A DNA stretch of 64,000 bases from Bacillus albus (GTDB lineage: Bacteria > Bacillota > Bacilli > Bacillales > Bacillaceae_G): positions 1 through 64,000 of the forward strand of contig NZ_MAOE01000090.1 of NCBI RefSeq assembly GCF_001884185.1, given 5' to 3'. Below the pieces are notes generated by a model. That model saw only the letters and a program-made list of their open reading frames with translations. It was not told the DNA's origin and made no database searches. Each line of letters starts with the position of its first letter. Within the stretch, counting starts at the first letter, position 1. A program made the position numbers and the translations under genes. Of the stretch, positions 1 to 8,996 are shown in pieces.

Positions 1-165
1 ATCAATTAGAGTTCGATAGAACTCTTTACTTAGGAATCCCTCACTTCTAAACGAAGTGAAAGTGGGGGTAGTTCAACAAGAGACAGAGCTTAATTTGCCC
101 TTCTTTCTTTGAATTCCCCCACTCTCACTTCTAAATAAAGTGAACGTGTGGAATTCAACTGTTTT
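1..165. repeat. IS200/IS605-type terminal hairpin repeats (two copies)
   Basis: Two related hairpin units follow one another. Each has the core CACTTCTAAA-(C/T)-(G/A)-AAGTGAA, then G-rich bases, then TTCAAC (ending near 79 and 159). The second is also bracketed by GAATTCC/GGAATTC arms. This layout resembles right-end hairpins of IS200/IS605 elements, and related end regions occur at 3360-3702 and 25764-26166. No transposase reading frame is visible here, and any partner end would lie left of the window. Family assignment is by resemblance only. Confidence 0.4.
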
Positions 166-456
166 TAAAAGAATCCAATTTTATGAATAGGGAAAGGCGC
201 ATGAATTATCTGAGGTAAAATTTAAAGGTTACCCTTATAATTTTATAAACATTTCAATTCATATATTTCAAATAGTGATAAGTTGTATTTTAAAAATGAA
301 AAAATCTAGATGTATAGTTATGCTATAAATCATACTTTTCGGCATATTGTATGACTTTTTAATAAATAAAAGGAATTCTTCCCTTTTAGGGATTTAGATA
401 AAAACACCCAGGTGACGTTTTATGTTGCCTAATACAAATTAGGGGGAATATGTATC

Positions 457-672
457 ATGTTCGAGGAGAAGAAAATAAACGGAAGACCAGTTTATCACTT
501 AAAATACTTAGGTGAGACAGTAGCAATCTGTTCACGGAATGCTTGGAAACGTTGGGAAGTCAAGGGCATTACTATCGATATTTACATATCGGCAAAAACA
601 AAGTTTCAATCAATAAATTTATTTGAACATAAATATGAATTGTATTTAAGAGGTATGAAATATGATAACTGA
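457..672 (+). CDS. Hypothetical small protein, 71 aa
   Basis: This is a short open frame with a good ribosome binding site (AGGGGGA, about eight bases before the ATG). The product is basic and soluble, with no signal peptide, membrane segment or motif that I recognise. The AT-rich ~290 bp upstream show no other frame, so this may be a free-standing gene. It lies between decayed insertion sequences (1-165 and 734-960), so it could also be a remnant of mobile DNA. No function is proposed. Confidence 0.45.
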   Translation: MFEEKKINGRPVYHLKYLGETVAICSRNAWKRWEVKGITIDIYISAKTKFQSINLFEHKYELYLRGMKYDN

Positions 673-733
673 TTTTATTTGCAAAGTTTCCTAACCCTAG
701 TTACAATCTAGAAAAATGTGAGAAAAAGCAACG

Positions 734-960
734 GTGATTACAACAGACAAGGTTCCCGCTTTACTTAACGTGTCCAATAATATTGAAAGGGCAATGTTTT
801 AAAAGCATACCACTCATTGCACAATCAAGCATTTGAATAATCTCACTACACAGGGGCATAAACATATCAAACGGCATTATTCCAAATTTGCAGAATTTCA
901 AAGTCTTCTCTATACTTCACACACCTTGAAAGGAATCGAAACCATTTATGTCCTATGTCC
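734..960 (+). pseudogene. IS6-family transposase, C-terminal remnant
   Basis: One frame reads ITTDKVPALLNV, then an internal TAA near 800, then HLNNLTTQGHKHIKRHYSKF and HTLKGIETIY. This is the C-terminal part of an IS6/IS240-type DDE transposase, including the conserved region around the last catalytic Glu (here changed within LTTQGHKHIKR, where functional relatives read EQDHR.IKR). The N-terminal catalytic part is gone, the frame is interrupted, and the end runs into unrelated sequence. It cannot encode an active transposase. Confidence 0.75.
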
Positions 961-970
961 TATATTAACA

Positions 971-1054
971 AAAACGAAGTTTGACAATCAAACTTCGTTT
1001 TTTCGGTGTACATTTACGAAAGACGAAAAAAGAAGAGGGATTTCCTCCCTCTTC
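971..1054. terminator. Two adjacent intrinsic-terminator-like hairpins
   Basis: AAAACGAAGTTTG (971-983) pairs with CAAACTTCGTTTT (989-1001) and ends in a T-run. About 30 bases on, GAAGAGGGA/TCCCTCTTC (1032-1054) forms a second stem. With the transposase remnant before them destroyed, they appear to be leftover terminators. The rest of 1055-1292 holds only a short palindrome around 1093-1118 and the upstream region of the next gene. Confidence 0.6.
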
Positions 1055-1292
1055 ACCAATAAAATCGAACATATTTACAATTAAGGAAGGGCCTACATTC
1101 ATCACGAGATGAATGTAATAATAATAGTTCACCTAGTGAATTATAACACAAATCCACTTCCATTAATAGATAATTTTAACATTTATGGATTGATTGTGAC
1201 AGAACTGTTAAACATCTTAATATTAAAAGGTTTTATATGATAGAACTAGAAATTGGCTAGTGTAGGGATAAAATATAAGGGGGATATATATT

Positions 1293-1697
1293 ATGTTTAC
1301 AAAAAAACAAAAATTAGTAACAACCGTAACAGCTTTAACATTAGGATGCGGATTTACTTTCGGATTAACACCGGCATTTGCAGATTCTAATAAAGCGTCT
1401 GTAAGCACTACACCTATTTATTCTATTCATAAACAAGAACAAGATCCTTTTACTGGATATGTCATTTCAGTAGAAAACAATTATTTAGTGGTTGCTTCTA
1501 CATCTACAAAAGATGAAGCTCTCGCTTACCAAAATGATTGGTGGGAGTTAGTAAATCAAAATAAGATTTTAAGGGTTCCTATTTCAGATGGTGAAAATTA
1601 CACTATAGGTGAACAGTTAAATGTTTATGCTGCTGCATGGACCAAATCTTTACCACCAATTGCTGTAATGCCTAAAATTGAAAAAGTACTTCAATAG
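1293..1697 (+). CDS. Secreted DUF3221-type protein
   Basis: The product has 134 residues. Residues 1-30 form a Sec signal peptide (KKQK basic start, hydrophobic core, cleavage likely after AFA). The mature part carries the DUF3221 pattern: GYVISVENNYLVVAS near residue 55, then Trp-rich DWWELV, then a C-terminal strand with IGEQLNVYAAAW. The family is a small exported beta-rich domain common in Bacillus, with no established activity. The start is supported by GGGGGA about nine bases upstream. The gene stands alone and is followed by a weak hairpin at 1710-1750. Confidence 0.8.
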   Translation: MFTKKQKLVTTVTALTLGCGFTFGLTPAFADSNKASVSTTPIYSIHKQEQDPFTGYVISVENNYLVVASTSTKDEALAYQNDWWELVNQNKILRVPISDGENYTIGEQLNVYAAAWTKSLPPIAVMPKIEKVLQ

Positions 1698-1709
1698 ATT
1701 ATACTAAAA

Positions 1710-1750
1710 ATAATGGGGCATTATTCTAATTAGAATGCTGCCCTATTATT
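1710..1750 (+). terminator. Terminator-like hairpin after DUF3221 gene
   Basis: AATAATgGGGCA pairs imperfectly with TGCCCtATTATT around a palindromic CTAATTAG core. It lies about a dozen bases past the stop codon. The tail is only moderately T-rich. From here to 2029 I see nothing else. Confidence 0.45.
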
Positions 1751-2029
1751 TAGTAAAAAACCGAATACGTAATATTTATATTCTTTTTCGTTGCTCTCTG
1801 ATTTTCATCATATATTAACCTAATATTTATCTTTCTGCACCTGACGCAAGATCCTACATCTCACATTACTGTAAAGATATTACTCACTATCTTTCATCTC
1901 TACAATAGTAGTATCGTTTACAATTCCATGGCATACCCTTTAAAAACATTAAGAAATATCTTATTTCATACCCCTATCTTTTACAATCTTACTGCTATCG
2001 CTAGCCAATTTAATTCTTTAATTCTATTT

Positions 2030-2761
2030 TCACAGATTCATATATTCTTCTAAAGTCAATTTTTTCTTATATATACTTTCAGCAATATCTCCTACATAGC
2101 GAATATGCCACGGTTCATATGCATATCCAGTAATACTCTCTTTACCTTTTGGATAACGAATAATAAAACCTGCACGATGCGCATTTTCTTTCAGCCATTT
2201 TCCTTCTTTCGTATTCGCAAAGGTTAACTCTAGCTCATTATTTGCACTTTTAGAAGAAACATCCATCGTTAATCCTGTTTGATGTTCACTATGTCCAGGT
2301 TTTGCCGAAAAGCGATCCGTATGCTCTTGTCCTTTTCTTTTCACGTTGTTTGCATACAGGTTTTTTTGATAATCATAGGAGCGAAACCCAGAAACAGCAT
2401 TCAACTGGATTCCTTCTTTCTTTGCTAAATCAAATAACCTTTCTAGTGCTTCTGCTGCCTCTTTACGAAGGTAACTCTTTTCTAGCGTTCCACTGAATGA
2501 GAATGGTACATTTGGTACAACTAAATCCTCCGGTTTATAGTCTTCAGGCAATCCATATTCCTTATTAACTACAGCCTGTATACTAGCAAAAGAACTTGCT
2601 ATGTTATTTGAAGTACCATTTCGCTCTCTATTTATGGAGTTTTCACGAGTTTCATAGTTTGTCTTTATTGGTTCTTTACCAATAGATTGATTGGTGTAAA
2701 CGATAAAGATACCTACTATTACAATCATACAAGTAAAAATCCCTACTAATTTAATTCTCAT
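2030..2761 (-). CDS. M15-family D-alanyl-D-alanine carboxypeptidase (VanY/LdcB type)
   Basis: This 243-residue wall enzyme removes C-terminal D-Ala (or trims the stem peptide) of peptidoglycan outside the membrane. Residues 1-27 form an uncleaved signal anchor or signal peptide, followed by a low-complexity linker. The zinc-peptidase core shows SGFRSYDYQ (~123), SEHQTGLTMD (~159; the S-x-H-x6-D zinc motif) and EPWHIRYVG (~217; catalytic Glu and third zinc His). Length is normal for the family. It is monocistronic on the minus strand. Whether it prefers pentapeptide or L,D-linked substrates cannot be read from the sequence. Confidence 0.9.
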   Translation of the reverse strand: MRIKLVGIFTCMIVIVGIFIVYTNQSIGKEPIKTNYETRENSINRERNGTSNNIASSFASIQAVVNKEYGLPEDYKPEDLVVPNVPFSFSGTLEKSYLRKEAAEALERLFDLAKKEGIQLNAVSGFRSYDYQKNLYANNVKRKGQEHTDRFSAKPGHSEHQTGLTMDVSSKSANNELELTFANTKEGKWLKENAHRAGFIIRYPKGKESITGYAYEPWHIRYVGDIAESIYKKKLTLEEYMNL

Positions 2762-3019
2762 TATTCATTTCCTTCCTGCCACTCTTAATATTTCTCGTTT
2801 AGAATACTACAACCATATCAAATTCATATTAATTTGAAGTGAACTTTTGTTCTTAACATATTTCTTAACAGAAAGACAGTATATCCTCCTTTTTATTCGA
2901 TACGCTAAAGATACTAACACGCAGAAACCAATTCTATTCCTACATATGGAAAAATAATCTAAAAATTTGTATAATAAGATTAGAAGTGTAGCATTCTATT
3001 ATAGAAAGGTCTTGGTATA

Positions 3020-3274
3020 ATGCTAGGTATTAATGTAAAAAAAACAAAAGAAGAGTTAATAATTTCATGGCAATTGGCAAAGATTACGATTCCATTACGT
3101 GATGTAATTGAGGTTACTGAAGATGCTACCTATGCGGGTGTTGAAGATACTAGTGCAATCCGTATTGGCACTGCATATGGAACAACGGATCGTATTTTAA
3201 TCAAAACAGTAAAACAAAATTATGTATTATTTACAACAAATAAAGTTTCAATTTTAAATGCAATAAACGCTTAA
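3020..3274 (+). CDS. SunI-like bacterial PH-domain protein
   Basis: The 84-residue product matches the family that includes SunI (YolF, sublancin immunity) and YnzG of B. subtilis: [48 protein letters not shown] and [13 protein letters not shown]. It is a single PH-like fold, probably acting at the inner face of the membrane. No lantibiotic or glycocin cluster is visible nearby, so a role in bacteriocin immunity is only possible, not shown. The start follows AGAAAGG. A terminator hairpin lies at 3320-3357. Confidence 0.75.
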   Translation: MLGINVKKTKEELIISWQLAKITIPLRDVIEVTEDATYAGVEDTSAIRIGTAYGTTDRILIKTVKQNYVLFTTNKVSILNAINA

Positions 3275-3319
3275 AAATGAACAAATCAACGGGCTTAAAC
3301 AAAAGTCCAAGTTAAATAA

Positions 3320-3357
3320 AAAGGTGCGAAGCCATAGAATTGACTTTACACCTTTTT
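3320..3357 (+). terminator. Intrinsic terminator after sunI-like gene
   Basis: AAAAAGGTG pairs with CACCTTTTTT across an AT-rich loop, ending in a T-run. It lies about 45 bases past the stop. Confidence 0.65.
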
Positions 3358-3359
3358 TA

Positions 3360-3702
3360 ACGTATTCCCCGAAAGAATTCTCCTTCCTCAATCGTGTGAA
3401 GGGCTTAGCCCAACGATAGGTGGGAGATGAATTTGGGTTTGGCATAGCCAAACACTTTCGATAAGCTAGCTATATGACGTTCTTTGATAACTTGATATAG
3501 AAGGTTGCAGGAAGAAAATAGAGTGCGAAAATGAAGCCATTCGGTTCCTGCGTAAAATATCAACCGTACCAAAAGAGCGTCCATGCGTTGGACATCTAGG
3601 GGTGGAACACCCCGAAGTAACGCTCAGGGAGACGAAAGGTTACTTTCGTCGCGGAACTGAGAAGCTCCCACTTCAAGCTTTACTAAGCGGCGAGTAGTTC
3701 AC
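3360..3702 (+). mobile_element. IS200/IS605-type remnant with omega-RNA-like right end, no tnpB
   Basis: A hairpin-rich, higher-GC stretch lacks any transposase frame. The left part has two stem-loops (GGGCTTAGCCC near 3410; TTTGGGTTTGGCATAGCCAAAC near 3432-3453, given here as stem parts TTTGG/CCAAA). The right part (3490-3702) is a chain of stems such as GCGTTGGACATC..., GGGGTGGAACACCCC, AACGCTCAGGGAGACGAAAGG and the ending AAGCTTTACTAAGCGGCGAGTAGTTCAC. That order and the TAGTTCAC end resemble the 3' part of TnpB (IS1341-type) elements, where the omega (guide scaffold) RNA is encoded. Left boundary is uncertain. Confidence 0.6.
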
Positions 3703-4222
3703 ATACTCTATATGAATGTAAATCCCCTTTAACACTTCAGTAAGATCTTTATCACTTTTTACTACTTTATACCCCATTTTTCTATGCAAAGTAGAACATT
3801 ACCCCATTCTCTGTATTAGTTACACCATACTTCCCAACATGTAAGTCAAATATGTTTTTTACAATTGAAAAAACAAAGCCCGTGCTGCAGCTTGAAAAAT
3901 TATTCGAGATATACAAGGTTTTTATACCTGAATACAGCATGAAAAAAGCCTTGGCGACCAAACCAAGACTTTTTATGATCTTACGACCTATCAATCAACA
4001 AGAATCAGAACCACCCGACTTCTTGCTCATTATAATCTAGCATACACCCTCAATTTACTATACATTTTTTATATTTTCAACAATTTGCATTGCTTTTACA
4101 CAACATTCATACTTTTCAATTCTGAAAGTCCCCTTACTCTACCTCTGCCATATAAATCTCCGTTCTAATACAGTTTGTACATCGGTATCATTCTACCTTC
4201 ATCATAATCCAAATATACTATA
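3703..4222. other. Intergenic stretch, no supported gene
   Basis: AT-rich DNA between the IS605-type remnant and the DUF/Xre pair. It contains an imperfect hairpin (AAAAAGCCTTGG/CCAAGACTTTTT, 3943-3976) that could act as a terminator. The short open frames on both strands have no binding site or recognisable motif. Confidence 0.5.
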
Positions 4223-4516
4223 TTAGTAATTTTTGCTGTGTCTATTGATAAATATAATAAGACTGCCAAGTACACTTAATGAAAGCACAAAATATAACAA
4301 TAAATCAGGTAGAAATTCTAAAGAAATTATTTCTACTGATTGAAAAATAAAAATGGCAATGATACCTACAGATAAGATATTGTACAACACATTATTTGTT
4401 TTATATTGAATTTCTCTCCCTCTTTCGTCTTTTGCTTCATCACTGGACTGAAATTGTATTACGTACATCTGACTAATGAATATTACAACTAAAAATAAAA
4501 TTTTTAACCACAACAT
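4223..4516 (-). CDS. Small membrane protein, partner of Xre regulator
   Basis: About 97 residues with three predicted membrane spans (residues ~2-20, 45-65, 72-92) and a polar loop containing DEAKDERGREIQYK after span one. Small membrane proteins of this type are usually encoded just after a short Cro/CI-type regulator in Firmicutes, as here. I place the start at the ATG (4516) because GGAGG lies ten bases before it; a GTG nine bases further upstream (4525) overlaps the regulator's stop and is possible. It likely senses or transmits a membrane signal together with the regulator, but nothing in the sequence shows the signal. Confidence 0.7.
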   Translation of the reverse strand: MLWLKILFLVVIFISQMYVIQFQSSDEAKDERGREIQYKTNNVLYNILSVGIIAIFIFQSVEIISLEFLPDLLLYFVLSLSVLGSLIIFINRHSKNY

Positions 4517-4521
4517 ATGAC

Positions 4522-4722
4522 TCACTCCTCCTGATAATCAAACACATCAGTTATTGGCTTTTCAAATACATTTGCGATTTTAAAGGCAAGAATTAGAGAA
4601 GGATTATATTTATTCTTTTCAAGAGTAGCGATAGTTTGTCGACTAACACCAACCCTTTTTGCCAATTCTTCTTGAGTCCAACCTTTTTCTGCTCGACAAA
4701 CTACAATTCTATTATGTAACAA
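4522..4722 (-). CDS. Cro/CI-type HTH regulator, ~66 aa
   Basis: A single helix-turn-helix domain: RAEKGWTQEELAKRVGVSRQ (residues ~10-29) then ATLEKNKYNPSLILAFKIAN and a short acidic tail. I chose the TTG at 4722 because AGAGG lies eight bases upstream and the product then matches the usual start M-L-x-N-R-I of this family; a GTG at 4731 would fall inside the binding site. It is translationally coupled to the membrane-protein gene. The upstream sequence carries TTGTAA-N-TTACAA arms (about 4744-4763) and a second TTTTTTACAA, likely autoregulatory sites. Confidence 0.8.
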   Translation of the reverse strand: MLHNRIVVCRAEKGWTQEELAKRVGVSRQTIATLEKNKYNPSLILAFKIANVFEKPITDVFDYQEE

Positions 4723-4740
4723 TAGGAACACCTCTTAGAA

Positions 4741-4785
4741 AAATTGTAATTTATTTTTTACAATTCGTAAAGTATTTTTTACAAA
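4741..4785 (-). promoter_or_regulatory. Putative autoregulatory operator repeats
   Basis: TTTTTTACAA occurs twice about 22 bases apart, and the first copy is the right half of a TTGTAA/TTACAA palindrome. The position just upstream of the small Xre gene suits an operator. The remaining 4786-5250 is AT-rich and shows no gene. Confidence 0.4.
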
Positions 4786-5271
4786 CCTTTCAACAATTAA
4801 AATAAATTTAGATCAAAAGATCATGAGTTATAACCCCCAAAAAATTCCCCCCCTTTATAAAATAAGGCTCTTTACTTTAAAGTATATAAATTTCCCTAAC
4901 CAATACTAAGAAAGTATTTAATCATATTTGATTAAGTAGAAGTTTCGTTTGATACATCTGTATACTCTCATTATGATAATTACTTAGCGGAAGTATAAAC
5001 CTATATTTTATGAAAAGTTAAGCTTCCTATGATACTTATCAAAAACCTACGCTCCCCCTAATAAGAAGTATTTAATAGAAAACTGTAAAAAAATCAAAAA
5101 ATACATTAACGAAACTTGAACTACCTTACCTATACTTTTCAAATTTAAAAACATGGACAACTCTTTAATTCAGAATATTCTGTATATTTATGAAAAAAAT
5201 CATGATTAAATTTAATTTATCGAATTCCTGTTATTATCAGAATAAGCCTTTACAGAGAAATGGGGGATATT

Positions 5272-6372
5272 ATGACTGTTCAAGAAAAAAGTAATAAACA
5301 ATTGATGGAATTATTACATGAATGGTATGAAGAAATTCGTTTATATCATGTAGTAGAAGCAAAACAAACATATCTAAAAGTAAAAGAAAGTTTAAAAGAA
5401 ATAGAAACAGACCAATATGTATCATTCTATTATTCCCTGCTGAATTTTAGATATAAAGTTTTGGTAGATGGAATGAGTATTACAAAAGATTCTTTTAATC
5501 AAATAGAAAAACTACCTCATATTAAAGATGAATTTTCATTTTTAGCTTACTATTATTATTTCTTTAAGGCAATCCACTCTACAATTATAGCAAATTATAC
5601 TGAGGCAAAAACATACTATGAAAAGGCGGAAGGACTTTTAAAAGATATACCTGACGAAATAGAAAAAGCTGAGTTTGAGTATAGATTTTCAACATACTGT
5701 TATCAATCTTATCAACCATTTGAAGCGATTCAACATGCAGTAAAAGCCAAAGAAATATATTTGAATCATGTAGGCTATAAAATTAATATTGCTTTATGCG
5801 ACAATGTATATGGACTGGCTTGTATAGATCTAAGAGAATTTGAAAGAGCGGAAGAATGTCTCAATATGGTTATTGATATTTTTAAGAAGTATGATGAAGA
5901 ACAATTATTATTACGAGTACGATCCAATTTAGGCTGGTTATATAATATTCAAGATTTATATCCATTGGCGATTAGACAGAGTTCTGAAATTATAAATACC
6001 ATACCGAACCATTTTAAAGCATTATTTGTCTTAGCAAGAGCATATTATAAGTTAGAAGGCGTTGAAACAGCAAAATCATATATCGAGCAAGGAATGAAAT
6101 ATTCAAATGAGTCAGGAAATGAAGAATATATACACCGTTTCGCAGTTTTAAATGAACTAATCACAGAACTGCCTAGAATTAAACTAGAAAAAGTAGTTAC
6201 TGATGCCATTTCTTATTTTGAAAAAGAGGAAATGTGGGATTGCGTAAAAGAATATGCAGAGATTTTAGCACTGCAATTTTACGAGGCAAATAATCATGTT
6301 AAAGCGAGTAAGTATTTCTATATTAGCAATAATGCTGATAAGAAACATTTAAGAAAAGGAGCGTTAAAGTAA
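5272..6372 (+). CDS. Rap-family TPR protein (response-regulator phosphatase/sensor)
   Basis: 366 residues, all-helical, with an N-terminal three-helix bundle (LMELLHEWYEEIRLYHV) and at least five TPR-like repeats from ~residue 95 on (for example ALCDNVYGLACIDLREFERA and ALFVLARAYYKLEGVETA). Rap proteins dephosphorylate Spo0F or block ComA-type regulators in the cytoplasm and are inhibited by re-imported Phr peptides. The start is ATG 5272, since GGGGGA lies just upstream; an ATG at 5260 has no binding site. Its stop overlaps the phr start by one base (TAATG). The specific target cannot be read from the sequence. Confidence 0.88.
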   Translation: MTVQEKSNKQLMELLHEWYEEIRLYHVVEAKQTYLKVKESLKEIETDQYVSFYYSLLNFRYKVLVDGMSITKDSFNQIEKLPHIKDEFSFLAYYYYFFKAIHSTIIANYTEAKTYYEKAEGLLKDIPDEIEKAEFEYRFSTYCYQSYQPFEAIQHAVKAKEIYLNHVGYKINIALCDNVYGLACIDLREFERAEECLNMVIDIFKKYDEEQLLLRVRSNLGWLYNIQDLYPLAIRQSSEIINTIPNHFKALFVLARAYYKLEGVETAKSYIEQGMKYSNESGNEEYIHRFAVLNELITELPRIKLEKVVTDAISYFEKEEMWDCVKEYAEILALQFYEANNHVKASKYFYISNNADKKHLRKGALK

Positions 6373-6530
6373 TGAAAAAAATAAAAAAATTGTTATTCAG
6401 TACGATAATAGTAAGCACATTAGCATGTAGCATGATTAGTTTAAATGTATCACAACACTCTTCATTTAATGGTGGAGATACGCCAGCACCAACAAAACTG
6501 AGTGTCTCTGGTGGAGTATCTATTAATTAA
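6372..6530 (+). CDS. Phr-type signalling propeptide, 52 aa
   Basis: MKKIKKLLFSTIIVSTLACS begins a Sec signal peptide; the rest, ending PTKLSVSGGVSIN, would be exported and processed to a short peptide that re-enters the cell and inhibits the Rap protein encoded just upstream. The start codon shares one base with the rap stop, so the two are translationally coupled. The exact mature peptide is not evident: both the GGDTPAP region and the C-terminal residues are candidates. Followed by hairpins at 6621-6646 and 6711-6752. Confidence 0.85.
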   Translation: MKKIKKLLFSTIIVSTLACSMISLNVSQHSSFNGGDTPAPTKLSVSGGVSIN

Positions 6531-6620
6531 CGTAATCCAGTTTTCTCACTTTAAAAATCAGAAAATTCATACTATGAACACAAATAAATTTGAATAAAGT
6601 GGATAAACTATTGAACCACC

Positions 6621-6752
6621 AGTCCGAAACAGATTTGTTTCAGACTATTCACGTTACTATAATTGTGCGTAGGATAATAGACTAAAATTAAACAAGATTT
6701 TCTTTACATAAAAAGGAGCATCCTATCACCATGTATAGGAGTGCTCTTTTTT
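6621..6752. terminator. Two terminator hairpins between phr and the 5'-nucleotidase gene
   Basis: AGTCCGAAACA/TGTTTCAGACT (6621-6646) and AAAAGGAGCATCCTAT/ATAGGAGTGCTCTTTT (6711-6752). The second ends in a T-run on the plus strand and has A-rich bases at its other side, so it can serve both converging transcripts. Confidence 0.7.
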
Positions 6753-6805
6753 ACGTATATATTTAAACTTCTAGTTATAAATTTTTTGCACTAGAGTCAT
6801 GTTCC

Positions 6806-8758
6806 TTATATTTTTTTTACAATTCTACTAAGTTTTTTGTAAAATTCACCTTTCGTTTTTATATGCTTAAACTGATTTGGATTAATATTTGCTTTTTGTG
6901 AGAGTGCTACAATCTCTTCTTTTGTAATTGAATCTTTAGTATTTATAGAGGCTATATTTGTATATTTTCCATCTTCAGTTTTTGGAATTTCTAAAACCCC
7001 TTTATTTACAAGATCCACTACAGCCTTATGCTCTGAAGAATGTGTATTCACGCCAGTAATTTTCCAATTATGCATAACTTTTGGTGTGTATACACCATTC
7101 TTTACCTCTTTTAAATATGTAATAGCAAGGTTACGAATGGTTCCACCAGTTTCCCCGAATGCATTCTCTTGTTTAGATGACCAAATTTGTTCAAACTTAC
7201 GCCCCTCTAAAGCTCCACCTTTTGCCTGAAGAGCCTCCATTCTATATGCATTCATTCCCAGCGTCATAACATCGTTCGTTTTGATTGGTTTATTTGTACG
7301 AATAGAACGTAAATTTGTAATTCTACTTCCATATGGTTTTGTTAAATCAATTTCGTATTTTACGCCTCCAAAGAAATCATTCGTACTGTATTTAGACGCA
7401 CGACGGGTTTTATCAAAACTAACTGTTACATCTCCAGGACGAGATGAATTAAAGTACCCTGCTGCCCATTCCATATAGTCTTTTAAGTCTTTCCCAGTTA
7501 CCTTATATACCGTAATTTCACCCAAAGCATATTGATAATTATATGCAATATCTTTTTTCTTAATAGGACCTACATCCAAACGGGCATTATCGTTATCAAT
7601 TTGATGGGCGACCACATCTGCTTTGCTGTAATAGAGCATGACTTCATGAAAGAAATCTGATAAAGGTGTCTCTTGAATCTGCACACTTGGAATACCTTTT
7701 ATTTCATTTTCAGGAACAAGATTTCTACCCTTTAATTGAGCGACTACAACATTTGCATCTCCCCTCGCATACTCGTGAAAAGGTGTCAGTGTGTCTTCAA
7801 GTGTAGGATCAGATACTACTGTTGTTCCATCAGTATTTTTTACAGGTATTGCTGTAGCAGTTTTATCTTTTAAAACCAGCTTTCCATCTTGCTTTGTAAA
7901 AGTCAGGTCAATACGTGAGATATGCGTTCCATATTTATCTGGTTCTGTAATAATAACGCCATTTACAATTTCTTTTTTAACAAGCTTATGCATATGAGCT
8001 GCAAAAATAGCACTTAGTTCCGGACAAGCATTCGCAATATCTTGAACACCAGTACCAGGGATCCCATTCTCATTTTCTAATCCCATATGCATAACGCCTA
8101 CCATTACATCCACTTTACCTTCTAATTCTTTAATGGCCTTCTTTGTCTCTTCTACTGGATTTTTCACTACCAATCCATCCAAATGATCTGTCCCTTTTTC
8201 AAAATCACTAATCATTGGTGTATTCATACCAATAATCCCGACTTTAATTCCACCTTTTTCAACAATTGTATATGCAGGAAGAAAACGCTCTCCATTTTCC
8301 TTATAAATATTTCCTGCCAATGTCTTGCCCTTATATTGCTCACTAACTTTTTTTAATGTATCTAATCCAAAGTTAAATTCATGATTTCCAAATGCCCAAG
8401 CATCATATCCCATTACATTCATCGCTACCATCATTGGCGATTGTGGCTGATCATTGAATAACTCTACTGAGTTTCCTTGAATTGTATCCCCAGCATCTAC
8501 TAATATGGTATTTGGATTTTCCTGACGTACCTTCTTTATAACCGTATAGAGTTGCGTTAAACTTCCACTCGTATTTGCACCATCAAGCGCATAATCCCAG
8601 GGCATAAATCTACCATGAATATCTGCAGTACCTAACAGTGTAATATTAACATCAGATTCCTCAGCTTTTGAGATAGATGGTTTGACCGTTACTGCTGTTC
8701 CAAGAAGTATAAGAATAACAAAATAACATAAATAGTTCTTCCATTTCATTTTTTGCAT
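6806..8758 (-). CDS. Secreted 5'-nucleotidase / 2',3'-cyclic phosphodiesterase
   Basis: About 650 residues. An N-terminal signal peptide (cleavage near SKA|EE) is followed by a calcineurin-like metallophosphatase domain with the metal motifs TADIHGRF, DAGDTIQGN, GNHEFNFG, MHMG and AAHMHK, then a 5'-nucleotidase C-terminal substrate domain (DNDNARLDVG, GGVKYEIDL, GMNAYRMEA). It removes phosphate from extracellular nucleotides, feeding nucleoside and phosphate uptake. No LPxTG signal is seen. The start at 8758 has GGGGAG at 13 bases; the ATG at 8791 has none. Confidence 0.9.
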   Translation of the reverse strand: MQKMKWKNYLCYFVILILLGTAVTVKPSISKAEESDVNITLLGTADIHGRFMPWDYALDGANTSGSLTQLYTVIKKVRQENPNTILVDAGDTIQGNSVELFNDQPQSPMMVAMNVMGYDAWAFGNHEFNFGLDTLKKVSEQYKGKTLAGNIYKENGERFLPAYTIVEKGGIKVGIIGMNTPMISDFEKGTDHLDGLVVKNPVEETKKAIKELEGKVDVMVGVMHMGLENENGIPGTGVQDIANACPELSAIFAAHMHKLVKKEIVNGVIITEPDKYGTHISRIDLTFTKQDGKLVLKDKTATAIPVKNTDGTTVVSDPTLEDTLTPFHEYARGDANVVVAQLKGRNLVPENEIKGIPSVQIQETPLSDFFHEVMLYYSKADVVAHQIDNDNARLDVGPIKKKDIAYNYQYALGEITVYKVTGKDLKDYMEWAAGYFNSSRPGDVTVSFDKTRRASKYSTNDFFGGVKYEIDLTKPYGSRITNLRSIRTNKPIKTNDVMTLGMNAYRMEALQAKGGALEGRKFEQIWSSKQENAFGETGGTIRNLAITYLKEVKNGVYTPKVMHNWKITGVNTHSSEHKAVVDLVNKGVLEIPKTEDGKYTNIASINTKDSITKEEIVALSQKANINPNQFKHIKTKGEFYKKLSRIVKKI

Positions 8759-8891
8759 AATAACAATATTTCTCCCCTTTTGTACTGTCATATAGTTGCT
8801 TGAACTTTAAAAATGTAACTTATTATTCGGAAAACTTCAACTAAAAAAGTAATTTTGCGGGTGATTCTGCATGAAAAACAAAAAATGATAT

Positions 8892-8929
8892 AGAAAAAGC
8901 ACTGCCGAATTGTTCAGCAATGCTTTTCT
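8892..8929. terminator. Terminator-like hairpin
   Basis: AGAAAAAGCACTGCCGAA pairs imperfectly with TTCAGCAATGCTTTTCT around a three-base loop. It lies after the truncated Rpn gene (minus strand) and upstream of the nucleotidase gene. Confidence 0.6.
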
Positions 8930-8996
8930 ATCAAACGTACTATAACAATGAGTGTCTATTTTCTTTTATTCATGAGTACTATAGGTGCATATATGT

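Noticed and set aside
833-1084. 83-codon frame as an independent gene
   Set aside because: The first 40 codons are the tail of an IS6-type transposase, and the rest is hairpin and terminator sequence read through.
3852-4040. 62-codon plus-strand frame
   Set aside because: No ribosome binding site, overlaps a hairpin, and no motif.
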